A stretch of 64,000 nucleotides of DNA from positions 62,001-126,000 of the forward strand of contig JBDVMP010000095.1 of assembly GCA_039970095.1 (NCBI GenBank). The letters run 5' to 3'. Numbering within the stretch: the stretch's first letter is position 1; each line of letters starts with the position of its first letter. Shown one piece after another: positions 16,464 through 26,800 of this stretch. The position numbers and the translations under genes were made by a program. The notes below the pieces were generated by a model. The model was not told where the DNA came from, made no database searches, and saw only the letters and a program-made list of their open reading frames with translations. The DNA comes from JAMZMI01 sp039970095. GTDB taxonomy: Bacteria > Bacteroidota > Bacteroidia > Cytophagales > Cyclobacteriaceae.

Positions 16464-17966
16464 TTAGTAGCCGGTATTTTGAGGTAATAATTTTGGGTTA
16501 AGGTCAACTTCACGTTGAGGGAGAGGAAAACGGTTGTGAAATTCCTGAACTGCGGCATTTGGTTTTGCTGCCTCTACTCGTTCTTTCAACTTACCATGGC
16601 GAACCAAATCAAACCACCTATGACCTTCGGCACAAAGTTCCAAGCGTCTCTCTAGCAAAACAGCGTCCTTGAAAGATTGATAATCAAGTCCGGACAGGTC
16701 GGGTAACACGCTTTGTTCGGTAGTGCCGTCAAAACGAGCTCTGGCTCTTACAGCATTGATCGCATCATAGGCATCAGCATTTGGTCCACTATTAGCTTCA
16801 TTGAGTGCTTCCGCGTACATCAAAAGCACTCCGGAATATCGAACATGTGGAAAATCCTGTTGGGTGTTTCCAGCATTGGGCTCACTGTCTCTATCCCAGT
16901 ATTTACTAAAATGAGGCTCTACGGTAATAGGCCCTGTTGATGGATTAACCTCAGTAATGAACGTGATTGCTTTTCGGCGATCCAAATCATCGTATTGATT
17001 GTAGAGATCTTCTGTAGGTAATTGCCACCCCTGAGAGTTGGCTTGAGAGATTTCTGACACAAGTTCTTTTGGGAGTAGCCTCACATTGAACTGTCCTACC
17101 TCCCAGAATGATATGGCGCCACCACCATCTCCAAAACCGATCCCGAAAACAGATTCCATCCCATTTTCATTTTCAATCTGAAAGGCATCTCTAAAGTCGG
17201 GCCATAATCCGTATAGGCCAGAGTCAATTACCTCTTTCAGGTTGGAGGCGGCATCACTGTAATCTCCAGTCCAAAGGAACACTCGACCCAACATGGCTGT
17301 AGCCGCGCCCCACGTAGCACGCCCCAGTCCATTTCCTGAAGAGTATGACTGAGGTAAATTGGACTTGGCGAATTCAAGATCCTCTACTATAAAATCGAAA
17401 AGTTCAGCCTGCGTGGCTTTTGTAGGAGCTAAATCACTTTGGTTCTCAGGCGTAATGATAGGAACTTCACCAAATAATCGCACAAGATCAAAATATAGTA
17501 TACCTCTTAAGAACCTGGCCTCAGCCAAATATCTTGATTTAGATGCTTCATCAATTTCCATTGGTCCGATCCCATCAATTGCGAAATTGGCATAGAAAAT
17601 ACCTTTGTATACATTTTGCCAGATATCATAAACAACACCATTATCAGGTGTATGAGCGAATAACTCAAGGTCTTCTTCGCTATTGCCTCCGACCATTTCA
17701 TTTTTCATATTATCGGAAGCCAGGCCAACCATTATCCAATAGTTGCTGTGATAAACTCCACCAAATGTCCCTGTGCTTTTGGCATTAAGTACGCTATATA
17801 TAGCATTGACAGCAGCAATAGCATCAGATTCAGTTTCAAAGAAATTGGTAGGAAGTATTCGATCCTTAGGTTTTTCTTCGAGTAGGTCTTCACAGCCAAA
17901 AACAACCATTCCCAAAATGAATATCATGGCGATTATTTGGTATTGATATGTGTTAAATATTTTCAT
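16464..17966 (-). CDS. SusD/RagB-family outer-membrane glycan-binding lipoprotein
   Basis: A 500-residue SusD-like surface lipoprotein. The signal ends at a lipobox (IFILGMVVFGC, lipid Cys 25) followed by EDLLEEKPKD, the usual SusD opening. TPR-like helices (ARFLRGILYFDLVRLFGEVP, YAEALNEAN, AINAVRARA) and the C-terminal LERRLELCAEGHRWFDLVRHG, which is a family hallmark, are clear. SusD proteins cap the SusC transporter and bind oligosaccharide at the cell surface. The gene starts 4 nt after the SusC stop and is followed by GH92, so an alpha-mannoside ligand is likely. Confidence 0.95.
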   Translation of the reverse strand: MKIFNTYQYQIIAMIFILGMVVFGCEDLLEEKPKDRILPTNFFETESDAIAAVNAIYSVLNAKSTGTFGGVYHSNYWIMVGLASDNMKNEMVGGNSEEDLELFAHTPDNGVVYDIWQNVYKGIFYANFAIDGIGPMEIDEASKSRYLAEARFLRGILYFDLVRLFGEVPIITPENQSDLAPTKATQAELFDFIVEDLEFAKSNLPQSYSSGNGLGRATWGAATAMLGRVFLWTGDYSDAASNLKEVIDSGLYGLWPDFRDAFQIENENGMESVFGIGFGDGGGAISFWEVGQFNVRLLPKELVSEISQANSQGWQLPTEDLYNQYDDLDRRKAITFITEVNPSTGPITVEPHFSKYWDRDSEPNAGNTQQDFPHVRYSGVLLMYAEALNEANSGPNADAYDAINAVRARARFDGTTEQSVLPDLSGLDYQSFKDAVLLERRLELCAEGHRWFDLVRHGKLKERVEAAKPNAAVQEFHNRFPLPQREVDLNPKLLPQNTGY

Positions 17967-17970
17967 GATC

Positions 17971-20900
17971 TTAGAATGTTAGCTGTAGTCCTGCAATGTA
18001 TGATCTGGTTGTGGGGTAGCCCCCATAGTCTATACCTTGATAGAGTTGAAACAAAGAGGAATTACCAAATGCATTTACTTCAGGGTCAAATCCCGAATAC
18101 TGGGTAAGAGTCACAAGGTTATTTCCACTTACATAAATCCTGAGTTTGCTTATACCTACAGGTGTCATTATTCTTGAAGGGAATGTATAACCCAGTGTCA
18201 CATTTTGAAGTCGGGCAAATGAGCCATCTTCAACGAATGCATCAGAGAACACAGTCTCTGCATTTCTATCTTGATTAATTCTAGGGTAATTGTTGTTAGG
18301 ATTTTCTGATGTCCAGGCATTGGTGTAGTATTCTGTAAGCACATTGGTTTCGGCATTCAGGTTACCGATTTCAAATAAGTTGGCATTGATCACGTCATTG
18401 CCCTGTGAGCCTTGAATGAAAATAGAAAGATCAAATCCTTTATACTTAAATGTGTTGGTAATGGCCCATGTAAAATCCGGGTTAGCGTTTCCTATGACCG
18501 TTCTGTCTGCTTCATTGATAATACCATCTGCGTCACTCTCAAGCTGGCCGCTGGTATTTCTTGACCCCAAATCCTTGTAACGCCTATCTCCGGGCTTGGC
18601 AGATCCACTTAGGGATTGTGATGAAAGTAATGGCCCTTCGGCAATTTCCGCATCAGACTGAAACAGTCCGTCAGATTTGTATCCAAAGAAAGTTCCTAGT
18701 GATTCACCTTCCCTCAATATGCTCCACCCTGTGGGCAAGTAAAGAGCTCCACCAAGAAAAATATCATTGTCGGTAGCTAATTTGTCAACCTCATTTCTGT
18801 TAAAAGAAATATTGAAGTTGGTGGACCAGAAAAACTCCTTGTCCACATTAACGCTGTTGACTGTCCACTCCAACCCCCGGTTGATCACACTACCTACATT
18901 GGTCAGGGAAGTCTCGAAACCGGTTGTTGACGGAAGCTGGTTGTTGAGCAATAAGTCGGAAGTAAGGCGATAATAATAGTCAACTGTAGTGGACACCTTA
19001 CCAGCTAAAAACTCCATATCCAGACCCACATCAGCCTGATTAGCACGTTCCCATCTCAAGTTGGGGTCGGCATACTTGTCTGGAGCCAGCCCATTATAGG
19101 GTTCGTCATTGTTGAAAGTTCCCTCACCTACGACCTGGATAGTTGGGATCGACTGAAATGTGCCGATCTCTGAGTTTCCGATAACACCATAACTAAATCT
19201 TCCTTTCAAGTTTGTGAGAATCTCATTCTGAGGCCAGAATGCTTCATTAGAGACACGCCATGCAAATGAACCTGATGGGAAAACACCGTATTTGTAATTT
19301 TCCCCAAATTTGGATGACCCATCTATTCTACCATTCACGGTGAAGAGATAACGATCTTTGTAGATATAATTGACACGAGCGAGGTATGAAAGAAGTCCCC
19401 ATTCATTTCTACCGGTACTTGAAGGTTGCGGGTTGGAGCTGTTTTGAATGGCATGATAGCCTGTCTTATTATCAGCGAAATCAAGACTCAGCGCAAACAA
19501 ACGTTCTGAAATGAATTTTTGCGTTGTGAAACCCACTACTCCATCAAAATGGTGATTGCCAATATCTTTGTTGTAAGAAAGTGTATGTTCCAATAACCAG
19601 CTGCCGCCATTAATTGTGGCGACCGTTGCTTCTCCATTGCTCAAGGCTGTTCTTCGGAGATAGTTGGGCACAAACCGATTTTCTTTGGAAGTGAAATAGT
19701 CGAAACCGAAATTAAGCTTGTATTTGAGGTTTTTTATCAGCTCAACTGTAGTATAGACAGATCCTATTGCTCTGAGGTTAGTTGTGTTATCATCGACCTC
19801 ATTAGCGTCAGCATAGGGGTTAGCCAGGCCTCTACCCCTATTGTCTTCATAGGTGTAGCCCCCAGCCACATTTGGGTCTAAGACCGGCTGGGTTGGTGGA
19901 AATAATAGAGCAGTCATGGAAACTCCGGGAAGCAATGTTCCAAAATTTGTAAGCACGCCTTTGGAATAGATTCTGGTAATGCCAAGGTTGGAACCAACAT
20001 CTATTCTTTCATTGACTTTTCGAGTCAGGTTTGATCGGATGTTGAACCGATTGAATTCTGAACCAACTATAATACCATCTTGAGAAAAATAACCCAATGA
20101 AAGCAAATAGGTGCTTTTTTCATCTCCTCCTGAAAAGCTCAAGCCATAAGACTGGATTGGCGCATCTCTAAACATAACATCTTGCCAATCTGTACCCTTC
20201 CCATAATCTTCGGGTACGAGATATTTGGGATCCAAAGCTAAGCCCTGATCAGAGCGAACCTCATTTATCAGAGTAGCAAATTGCTCCCCACTCAGCACGT
20301 CAAGCTGCTTCCTGATTTGCTGCATGCCGTAGTAACTATCGAATGATATCTGCGAGTTTCCAGACTTACCTTTTTTTGTGGTGACTAGAACAACTCCATT
20401 TGAACCACGCGAACCATATATGGCCGTTGCAGATGCATCCTTCAATATTTCAATGGACTCAATGTCTGAGGGGTTAATCGCTGCAAGAGGATTCACGGGA
20501 ACCCCCAGGTTTCCTCCAGCTGTTGTTTCATCGCTCGAAGAGGTGATCATCATCCCATCTATCACGTAAAGGGGTTCGTTTCCGGCTGTAATGGAACTGG
20601 TACCCCTAATTCTTATGGAAGTTCCTCCGCCCGGTTTACCTGTAACCTGCCTCACCTGCACACCTGCTGCACGTCCTTGTAATGCCTGATCCAAAGATGA
20701 GGTTGCCACCTTGGTTATCTCATCTGATGATATGCTACTCAGAGAACCAGTAAGGTCACTTTTCTTTACACTACCGTACCCAATCACAACTACTTCATCG
20801 AGTGCCTGAACATCATCCTCCATAATCACGTCTATGGTTGACCTTCCTGAGATACTGATTTCCTTAGTTTTAAACCCCACGAAGCTATATGTTATTGAGG

Positions 20901-21324
20901 CGGATTCATCTACCAGCATGGTGTAGTTTCCGTCGAAATCAGTGACCGTTCCATTATTGGTACCTTTCTCAAGTATGGTAACTCCCGGCAAACCAAAACC
21001 AGAATTATCGGTAACTTTTCCCGAGATCTTCACTTTGTCCTGAGCATTTTTGACAATGATGAAATTGGTTTGGTCCAGTTTTTTGAAACTCAGGCTGTGA
21101 GGCTTTAAAACCTGATTAAGTTGATTTCCCAGTGGCGTGAGACGCCTAAAATCTTCGGTGACACTGAGATTTTCTACAAGCGTTTCATTGTAGTTGAACT
21201 TAACTTCATATGTCTGCTCTATTTCACGCAAAGCATCCTTGAGTTTGATTTGCCCGGAAGATGACCCAATGGCATCCAGATGAAGGAACAGCATCAAAAA
21301 AGCAAATAGTTTAACATACCTCAT
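17971..21324 (-). CDS. SusC-family TonB-dependent transporter with N-terminal STN domain
   Basis: A 1117-residue outer-membrane beta-barrel transporter. After the signal peptide, residues about 25-95 form an STN (secretin/TonB N-terminal) domain (IKLKDALREIEQTYEVKFNY), which marks transporters that signal to a FecR anti-sigma factor. A carboxypeptidase-D-like domain follows (VSGKVTDNSGFGLPGVTILE type, about 97-170), then LDEVVVIGYGSVKKSDLTG, the plug (GTSIRIRGTSSI, ATAIYGSRGSNGVVLVTTKKG) and a barrel ending in aromatic LQLTF. Its ATG overlaps the FecR stop by 1 nt (TAATG). It forms an import pair with the adjacent SusD, probably for alpha-mannan fragments. Confidence 0.95.
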   Translation of the reverse strand: MRYVKLFAFLMLFLHLDAIGSSSGQIKLKDALREIEQTYEVKFNYNETLVENLSVTEDFRRLTPLGNQLNQVLKPHSLSFKKLDQTNFIIVKNAQDKVKISGKVTDNSGFGLPGVTILEKGTNNGTVTDFDGNYTMLVDESASITYSFVGFKTKEISISGRSTIDVIMEDDVQALDEVVVIGYGSVKKSDLTGSLSSISSDEITKVATSSLDQALQGRAAGVQVRQVTGKPGGGTSIRIRGTSSITAGNEPLYVIDGMMITSSSDETTAGGNLGVPVNPLAAINPSDIESIEILKDASATAIYGSRGSNGVVLVTTKKGKSGNSQISFDSYYGMQQIRKQLDVLSGEQFATLINEVRSDQGLALDPKYLVPEDYGKGTDWQDVMFRDAPIQSYGLSFSGGDEKSTYLLSLGYFSQDGIIVGSEFNRFNIRSNLTRKVNERIDVGSNLGITRIYSKGVLTNFGTLLPGVSMTALLFPPTQPVLDPNVAGGYTYEDNRGRGLANPYADANEVDDNTTNLRAIGSVYTTVELIKNLKYKLNFGFDYFTSKENRFVPNYLRRTALSNGEATVATINGGSWLLEHTLSYNKDIGNHHFDGVVGFTTQKFISERLFALSLDFADNKTGYHAIQNSSNPQPSSTGRNEWGLLSYLARVNYIYKDRYLFTVNGRIDGSSKFGENYKYGVFPSGSFAWRVSNEAFWPQNEILTNLKGRFSYGVIGNSEIGTFQSIPTIQVVGEGTFNNDEPYNGLAPDKYADPNLRWERANQADVGLDMEFLAGKVSTTVDYYYRLTSDLLLNNQLPSTTGFETSLTNVGSVINRGLEWTVNSVNVDKEFFWSTNFNISFNRNEVDKLATDNDIFLGGALYLPTGWSILREGESLGTFFGYKSDGLFQSDAEIAEGPLLSSQSLSGSAKPGDRRYKDLGSRNTSGQLESDADGIINEADRTVIGNANPDFTWAITNTFKYKGFDLSIFIQGSQGNDVINANLFEIGNLNAETNVLTEYYTNAWTSENPNNNYPRINQDRNAETVFSDAFVEDGSFARLQNVTLGYTFPSRIMTPVGISKLRIYVSGNNLVTLTQYSGFDPEVNAFGNSSLFQLYQGIDYGGYPTTRSYIAGLQLTF

Positions 21325-22229
21325 TAGTGAGAATTTTTATATAGAACATTGGCAGAATTTTGTTTTGACACCTTTATTTCAAAGATTTCGTCAAGTACTT
21401 TGTAGAATTTCCCCATTTTATCGAGCCTGGCCGACCCTGTAAAATGATGGTTCTTCAACTCATCATTCTCAATGATGAATGTGGTATCGCTTGCAGCATT
21501 TAAGATTTTTATTACTTCCCTTAATGTCTGATTGTCAAAATCAATAATCTGAGATTTGGCTTCAGGTAAAACCTCAGAGAAACCTCCTGAGCTTTTGTTA
21601 TAACTAAAAGTCTGACCTGCCTGCATTTTAATCTGTTGGTCGTTAAGTCCTGTCAGGTTTACGATACCAGATTCAAGAGAAACTTGTACTTCGGTATCAT
21701 CGGTCACAACACTGAATTTTGTTCCCAAAACTTGAATCAGCAGCTCACCTACATGAACGATAAACCTAGAGTCTAAACGATTGGGAAGATGAGAGACATC
21801 AAAAGAGGCATTGCCTTCCAGCCAAACTTTTCTTGGTTGATCCTCTGACCACCCATAGCAGTAAGCTTGTCCAGCTGAAACGGTCATTATGCTTCCATCC
21901 GTAAGCGTGTAGTCTCCTTCTATAAATATTTGACGCTCTTCAGGCCAATAACCTCTAACCAGAAATCCAACCAGAAGCAATGCGGTTAAAATAGCAGCTC
22001 TTCCGATATACCATTTTTTCTTGTGCCTTAATTGTCCTTTAATATGCTTTAAAATCCGTTTTCTTGTAGCAATGTCCACCGTCTCTGTGAGTTCCATCTC
22101 ATTCCAGTCAGTGGCCATTTGCTCCTCCAGATTGTCCCACACGTCCTGATTAGGATGTTGGATTTTGTTTTTTTTATCTGGATTCATTGATTCTTGCATA
22201 TATGATTGTGCACACAACTTTATATACAA
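21324..22229 (-). CDS. FecR-family anti-sigma factor
   Basis: A 301-residue single-pass membrane protein. A cytoplasmic N-terminal region (about 1-70) is followed by one transmembrane helix (RAAILTALLLVGFLVRGYW, about 76-94), a periplasmic FecR domain (TLTDGSIMTVSAGQAYCYGW, KVWLEGNASFDVSHL, FIVHVGELLIQVLGTKFSV) and a C-terminal DUF4974 domain (LREVIKILNAASDTTFII) that is expected to contact the STN domain of SusC. It should hold the ECF sigma factor encoded 71 nt upstream until the transporter signals. The start is uncertain: the ATG at 22187 (MNPDKKN) is as plausible as that at 22229. Confidence 0.93.
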   Translation of the reverse strand: MYIKLCAQSYMQESMNPDKKNKIQHPNQDVWDNLEEQMATDWNEMELTETVDIATRKRILKHIKGQLRHKKKWYIGRAAILTALLLVGFLVRGYWPEERQIFIEGDYTLTDGSIMTVSAGQAYCYGWSEDQPRKVWLEGNASFDVSHLPNRLDSRFIVHVGELLIQVLGTKFSVVTDDTEVQVSLESGIVNLTGLNDQQIKMQAGQTFSYNKSSGGFSEVLPEAKSQIIDFDNQTLREVIKILNAASDTTFIIENDELKNHHFTGSARLDKMGKFYKVLDEIFEIKVSKQNSANVLYKNSH

Positions 22230-22300
22230 GCGAGAGCCATTGAGGGATTAAGGAGAATGAAAATAAATATGGAATGACTAAGAAAGCAAAACGAAGGTTT

Positions 22301-22858
22301 TCATAAAGAAACGTCTCTGTATTGATTGAGGTGTTCTCGAAGAAATTTGGTCGCTTTTACAATTTGAACCTTTACGGTGTTTTTGGAAATACCCATGGCA
22401 CTGGCGATTCCATCATGATCTACCCCTTGTAGCCGGCTTAAGCGGAAAATTTGCTGACGTCTTTCAGGTAAGGACGAAATGGCTTTTTCAACTATCAAAT
22501 TTGTCTCGTTAAATGCAACCTGATTGGCTGTTTGCTCTTCACCTGAACTGTATTCGGGTACAAGCTGATCTCTAAACTTCTGCTCAAAAGCACTTCGTCT
22601 AATGTGGTTTATAGTATGGTTTTTTGTAATTCTATAAATAAAAGAATCGAAGGAAAGGTCAGGGTTGATCTTAGACCTGATGTCCCAAAGTTTTACAAAA
22701 ATGGACTGAACCAAATCCTCCGCGACAGCAGATGATTTAACATATTTCAGTGTGAAGTAATACAGCTTATCTACGTAATGCTCATAAATCTTTTGAAAGG
22801 CCTGCTCATTGCCCCCTTTCAATTTTAAGAGATTCACTTTGAGTGTTTCGTTAGTCAT
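22301..22858 (-). CDS. ECF RNA polymerase sigma-70 factor
   Basis: A 185-residue ECF sigma factor of the Bacteroidota FecI-like type. Region 2 spans about residues 20-90 (FQKIYEHYVDKLYYFTLKYV, AEDLVQSIFVKLW, FIYRITKNHTINHIRR). Region 4 spans about 125-180 (SSLPERRQQIFRLSRLQGVD, IASAMGISKNTVKVQIVKA). It is encoded directly upstream of its FecR partner and an STN-type SusC, forming a trans-envelope regulatory chain. Its promoter region contains a -7 box TACATTTG and a near-perfect predicted GntR operator, so the whole sigma/FecR/SusCD/GH92 operon seems to be under two layers of control. Confidence 0.95.
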   Translation of the reverse strand: MTNETLKVNLLKLKGGNEQAFQKIYEHYVDKLYYFTLKYVKSSAVAEDLVQSIFVKLWDIRSKINPDLSFDSFIYRITKNHTINHIRRSAFEQKFRDQLVPEYSSGEEQTANQVAFNETNLIVEKAISSLPERRQQIFRLSRLQGVDHDGIASAMGISKNTVKVQIVKATKFLREHLNQYRDVSL

Positions 22859-22877
22859 TATCCATTAGGCTATAAAA

Positions 22878-22885
22878 CAAATGTA
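22878..22885 (-). promoter_or_regulatory. Predicted -7 promoter box of the sigma/FecR/SusCD operon
   Basis: TACATTTG on the minus strand matches TAnnTTTG exactly, 19 nt upstream of the sigma-factor ATG. The expected -33 position (22907-22910) reads TGTT, a weak match, and falls in the predicted operator, as expected of a repressed or activator-dependent promoter. Confidence 0.5.
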
Positions 22886-22892
22886 CACATTA

Positions 22893-22910
22893 TGTCCATA
22901 TGTATGAACA
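22893..22910. promoter_or_regulatory. Predicted GntR operator 3 (upstream of ECF sigma gene)
   Basis: TGTCCATATGTATGAACA matches operator 1 at 17 of 18 positions. It fills the space between the -33 position and the -7 box of the leftward promoter, where a bound repressor would block RNA polymerase. Confidence 0.72.
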
Positions 22911-22997
22911 TATGAATTGTAAATATTTTAATGGTTTGGTGATAAATTATCAACGAACTAATTCAATCTCTGCGAAATCCTGATCAAATACCGATTT

Positions 22998-23726
22998 CTA
23001 AGTTCTCTGGCTTTCCAACGTATAAACAAAACTATCCGCGCGGTAATAACCTATGTTATATTCAATAGCCCTTCTTCCCGGATCAAAAACGAACCGCTTT
23101 CGCACTAGAATAGGTTCGCCCTCTTCAATTCTCAATTTTTTTGCCAGCTCACTATTGGCAGCTCTTGCAGTGATTTCCTCTTTGGACAGGTGAGCAACGA
23201 TGGAATGGTCTTCCTCGAGGATATCATAGAGGGGCCGTGTGAAGTCGTCGTTTTCCGTAAGGTTGGTCCATGGATGGAAATGAGAAACAAAAAAGACGAA
23301 AGGTCCATCCTCTCCTCCCCTTAGCCTTTCCATTTTCAATACCTCGACACCTTCATCAATAGCCATGAAATTTCGTATCTCTTGTCTGGGTATTTCCCAT
23401 TCAAGTTGCAAATCATAATTAACCACCTTGATTCCTTTGCTCTGCATCTCCTGACTAAAACTCATCCAATTTTGAGCTTTACTATCCACGGGGTGAGTAA
23501 CCACAGTGCCGACCCCTTTTTTGCGAAGCAAAAGTCCTTCATAAACGAGCTTGTTGGTGGCTTGACGAAGTGTATTCCGCGATATTCCCCAGGCTTTTGC
23601 AATATCTACTTCATTGGGAAGCAGTTTTCCTTCCTGATATTCAGGCTGTTCTATCATTTTTCGCAGGTTTTGTTCCGCTTGCAGGTATAACGGAACAGAA
23701 CTATTATGATTTAAAGTAAATTTCAT
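22998..23726 (-). CDS. GntR-family transcriptional regulator with UTRA ligand domain
   Basis: A 242-residue regulator of the HutC-like GntR subfamily. Residues about 8-78 are the winged helix (VPLYLQAEQNLRKMI, LLPNEVDIAKAWGISRNTLR, LVYEGLLLRKKGVGTVV). Residues about 95-238 are the UTRA effector domain (VLKMERLRGGEDGPFVFFVS, RRAIEYNIGYYRADSF). Such regulators usually repress carbohydrate genes until a sugar or sugar phosphate binds. The gene stands between the sigma-factor operon and the GH92-esterase gene. An 18-bp inverted repeat recurs at its own promoter and at three others nearby, so it is the likely local repressor. A mannose-derived effector is inferred. Confidence 0.9.
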   Translation of the reverse strand: MKFTLNHNSSVPLYLQAEQNLRKMIEQPEYQEGKLLPNEVDIAKAWGISRNTLRQATNKLVYEGLLLRKKGVGTVVTHPVDSKAQNWMSFSQEMQSKGIKVVNYDLQLEWEIPRQEIRNFMAIDEGVEVLKMERLRGGEDGPFVFFVSHFHPWTNLTENDDFTRPLYDILEEDHSIVAHLSKEEITARAANSELAKKLRIEEGEPILVRKRFVFDPGRRAIEYNIGYYRADSFVYTLESQRT

Positions 23727-23738
23727 GTACTTCTTTTT

Positions 23739-23771
23739 ATTGTTTCAAATGTATGAACAATTGTATCCTTG
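23739..23771 (+). promoter_or_regulatory. Candidate promoter of the GH92-esterase gene
   Basis: ATTG (23739-23742), a 21-nt spacer and TATCCTTG (23764-23771) each differ from the consensus TTTG / TAnnTTTG by one base. The ATG is 49 nt downstream. Confidence 0.4.
23742..23759. promoter_or_regulatory. Predicted GntR operator 4 (between gntR and the GH92-esterase gene)
   Basis: GTTTCAAATGTATGAACA matches operator 1 at 15 of 18 positions, with an intact right half. It covers the predicted -7 box of the gntR promoter and sits between the -33 and -7 elements of the candidate rightward promoter, so one bound dimer could silence both genes. Confidence 0.65.
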
Positions 23772-23778
23772 ATACAAA
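23746..23778 (-). promoter_or_regulatory. Predicted promoter of the gntR gene
   Basis: On the minus strand TTTG (23778-23775), a 21-nt spacer and TACATTTG (23753-23746) match the Bacteroidota consensus exactly, with the same spacing as the isomerase operon promoter. The start codon is 19 nt further on. Confidence 0.6.
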
Positions 23779-23820
23779 TAAAACACCTCGAGGAGACTAT
23801 TGTATAGGAAATAAAATATC

Positions 23821-26800
23821 ATGAAACCCATTTTACGCAATCAAATTGTCACAAATCAGATGCTCAGCAAAAGATCATCCACCATGAGTTTATTCATGCT
23901 GTTGTTTAGTCTGCTTGCTTTAGTTGATGATGCCACCGCTCAGAAACTTCCAGTAGATTATGTAGATCCAATGATTGGGAATCATGACTCCAGGTGGATT
24001 TTGTTTCCAGGGCCCACAAGACCTTTTGGGATGGTAAAACTCAGCCCGGACAACCAAGAATTGGGATGGAAAGCCGGTTATGAATATGAAATTGAAAATA
24101 TAGCGGGCTTCAGCCACATACATTCATGGACTATGGCTGGTTTGCTAGCTATGCCCGCTAATGGCCCTCTTTTGATACAACCCGGAACTGAAAAGCATCC
24201 TGAAAAAGGATATCGATCTAAAATCGACCATTCAACTGAAAAAGCGGAGGCTGGCTATTATTCAGTGATGCTTGATGACTATGGCATCAATGCTGAACTA
24301 ACCTCTACAACCAGAACGGGTTTTCATCGGTATACTTTTCCTGAAAGCGACTCGTCCCGAATTATTATAGACCTTCTCACGCCTTCAGAATATGGCTATG
24401 AGATATTTTACACCAATACAAGTAAGGTTAGTGATCGTGAAGTACAAGGTGTTTCTTACCAGCAGAGTCTCCGCAAAGCCAACTACAATGAGTATGAACT
24501 CTACTTCGTGATTAGGTTCAACAAACCATTCAAAAGCATGAATGGATGGGTGAAGGAAGAGATTTATCGTGATGTGGAAAATGTGTCGTCAGGTTTTGGT
24601 CATAAGGACGTAGGTACATTTTATTCATTTGAAACAAATGAAGGAGAACAAATAATGATGCAGGTTGGCATCTCCTATGTGAGCGTAGAGCAGGCTCGTC
24701 TCAACCTTGAGACGGAGCTGGACTCATATGATTGGAATTTTGATGAGGTAAGAGCAGATGCTAAAGGCGAATGGAACGATTTGCTTTCAACTATTGAGGT
24801 GAAAGGAGGTTCGGAAAAGGATAAAACAATGTTCTACACCAACCTTTATCGGGTCTATTCTGGCAAGACAATCATGAGTGATGTCAATGGAAAGTACAAA
24901 GACATGTACGAAAAGACTCAGCAACTTGCAGATCCTGACAGGCCAATTTATGGCGGTGATGGTTTTTGGATTAGTATCTGGAATATCAATCCTCTGTGGA
25001 CTCTGGCCACTCCCAAAGTAGCCAGCAATTGGGCCAATTCATTTATGGAGATCTATGACAAAGGTGGGTGGATTCCAAAAGGACCGGCGGGTATCGAATA
25101 CTCAGGTATTATGGTGGCATCCCACCAAACCAGTCTTATAGCCAGTGCTTATCACAAAGGCATCCGGGATTTTGATTACAACAAAGCCTATAAGGCCATG
25201 TATGATATGCAAAAGCAGCAAGGCAAGCCTCATGAAGGCGGTGGATATGTAGGCAATAGAAATCTAAATGCCTATATGACTTACGGTTTTGTACCAGATG
25301 ATGAGGGGCCAATTTCGAATACCGTCGCTTATGCTTATGACGACTGGACAGTAGCTCAGATGGCTAAGACATTGGAAAACAAGGAGAAGGACTACAAAGA
25401 AATGACTCGTAGAGCATACAACTATCAAAATGCTTTTGATACGGAAGTGGGGTATATCAGGAGGAAAAACAAAGATGGATCATGGGTTGCTGGTTTTAGT
25501 GAATTTGGAGATGTGGCGTGGTTAGGGTCTGGATATGTAGAAGGCAATGCATGGCAATACACATACTTTGTGCCTCACGATATAAATGGACTTATTAACC
25601 TGATGGGAAAAGGAGAATTCAACGACAGGCTTGAGAAAGGGTTTGAAACCTCTGCTCCTCACAACTTCAATTCGGAACACCTTGGCAGTAACAGTCTTGA
25701 TGGAATGGGTGTACTTCCCGTCAACCACGGAAACCAACCCAATATGCAAGCGGCCTATCTTTTCAACTATGGAGGCAAGCCCTGGCTCACCCAATATTGG
25801 GTGCGGGAGATTATGAACAAGTACTATGGCAGCACACCAATGCACGGATGGCTCGGCGATGAAGATCAGGGACAAATGGGCGCATGGTATGTATTGAGCG
25901 CTATGGGTCTTTTTCAAATGGATGGAGGCGCTTCCATAGACCCTGTTTACGAAATAGGAAGCCCAACTTTTGATGAAATTAATATCAAACTCGATCCTGA
26001 ATACTATCCGGGAGGATCGTTTACCGTGAGGGCAAAAAACAACTCTGATAAAAACAGGTACATTCAGTCAGCGACATTGAATGGTGAAAAACTAGACAAA
26101 CCCTGGTTCTATCATAAGGATCTGATTAAGGGAGGAACTCTGGAGTTGAAAATGGGTCCAAAACCCTCCAAATGGGGAAGCGATCCACAGAGCGCCCCTC
26201 CTTCAATGAGCACAGTGTTATCATCAAAAGAAAAGGAAGAAATCATGGCTTATGACCGACAGGCAGAAGAACTTGCTGAATGGAATAAGGCAATCAAAGC
26301 ATATTACTATCACAGAAAATCTCATTTTGAGCTGTTGCCCAACACCGAAAATGAAATCATCTTCCTTGGCAACAGTATTACTGATGGTAGTGAGTGGACG
26401 GAACTTTTCGGGAACAATCCGGATATCAAAAACCGTGGAATTGGCGGAGATGATACTGATGGAATACTTGAGAGGCTCTCAGAAGTCACCGAATCCAAGC
26501 CGACCAAAATATTCATGATGATTGGAACCAATGACCTGGCTTATGGAAAATCTAAAGAGTATGTGATAGGGAACTACAAAGCGATTTTGGATCAAATAAA
26601 ATCAGAATCTCCCAACACGAAAGTCTACGTTGAAAGCATTCTTACGGTAGATGAAGCTGTGCACTATACTAGACCAAACAAATCCATTTTATGGATCAAT
26701 GAGGAATTGAAAAAGATATGTAATGACCGTAACCTAACTTATATTGATCTGGAAAAGATTTTCACAGACGGTAGTGGAAAACTGAACCCAAAGTACAGTT

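Noticed and set aside
16454..16558. Longer start for the GH92 gene
   Set aside because: It would begin inside the SusD coding region, and the added residues are not signal-like; the ATG at 16453 opens a proper signal peptide.
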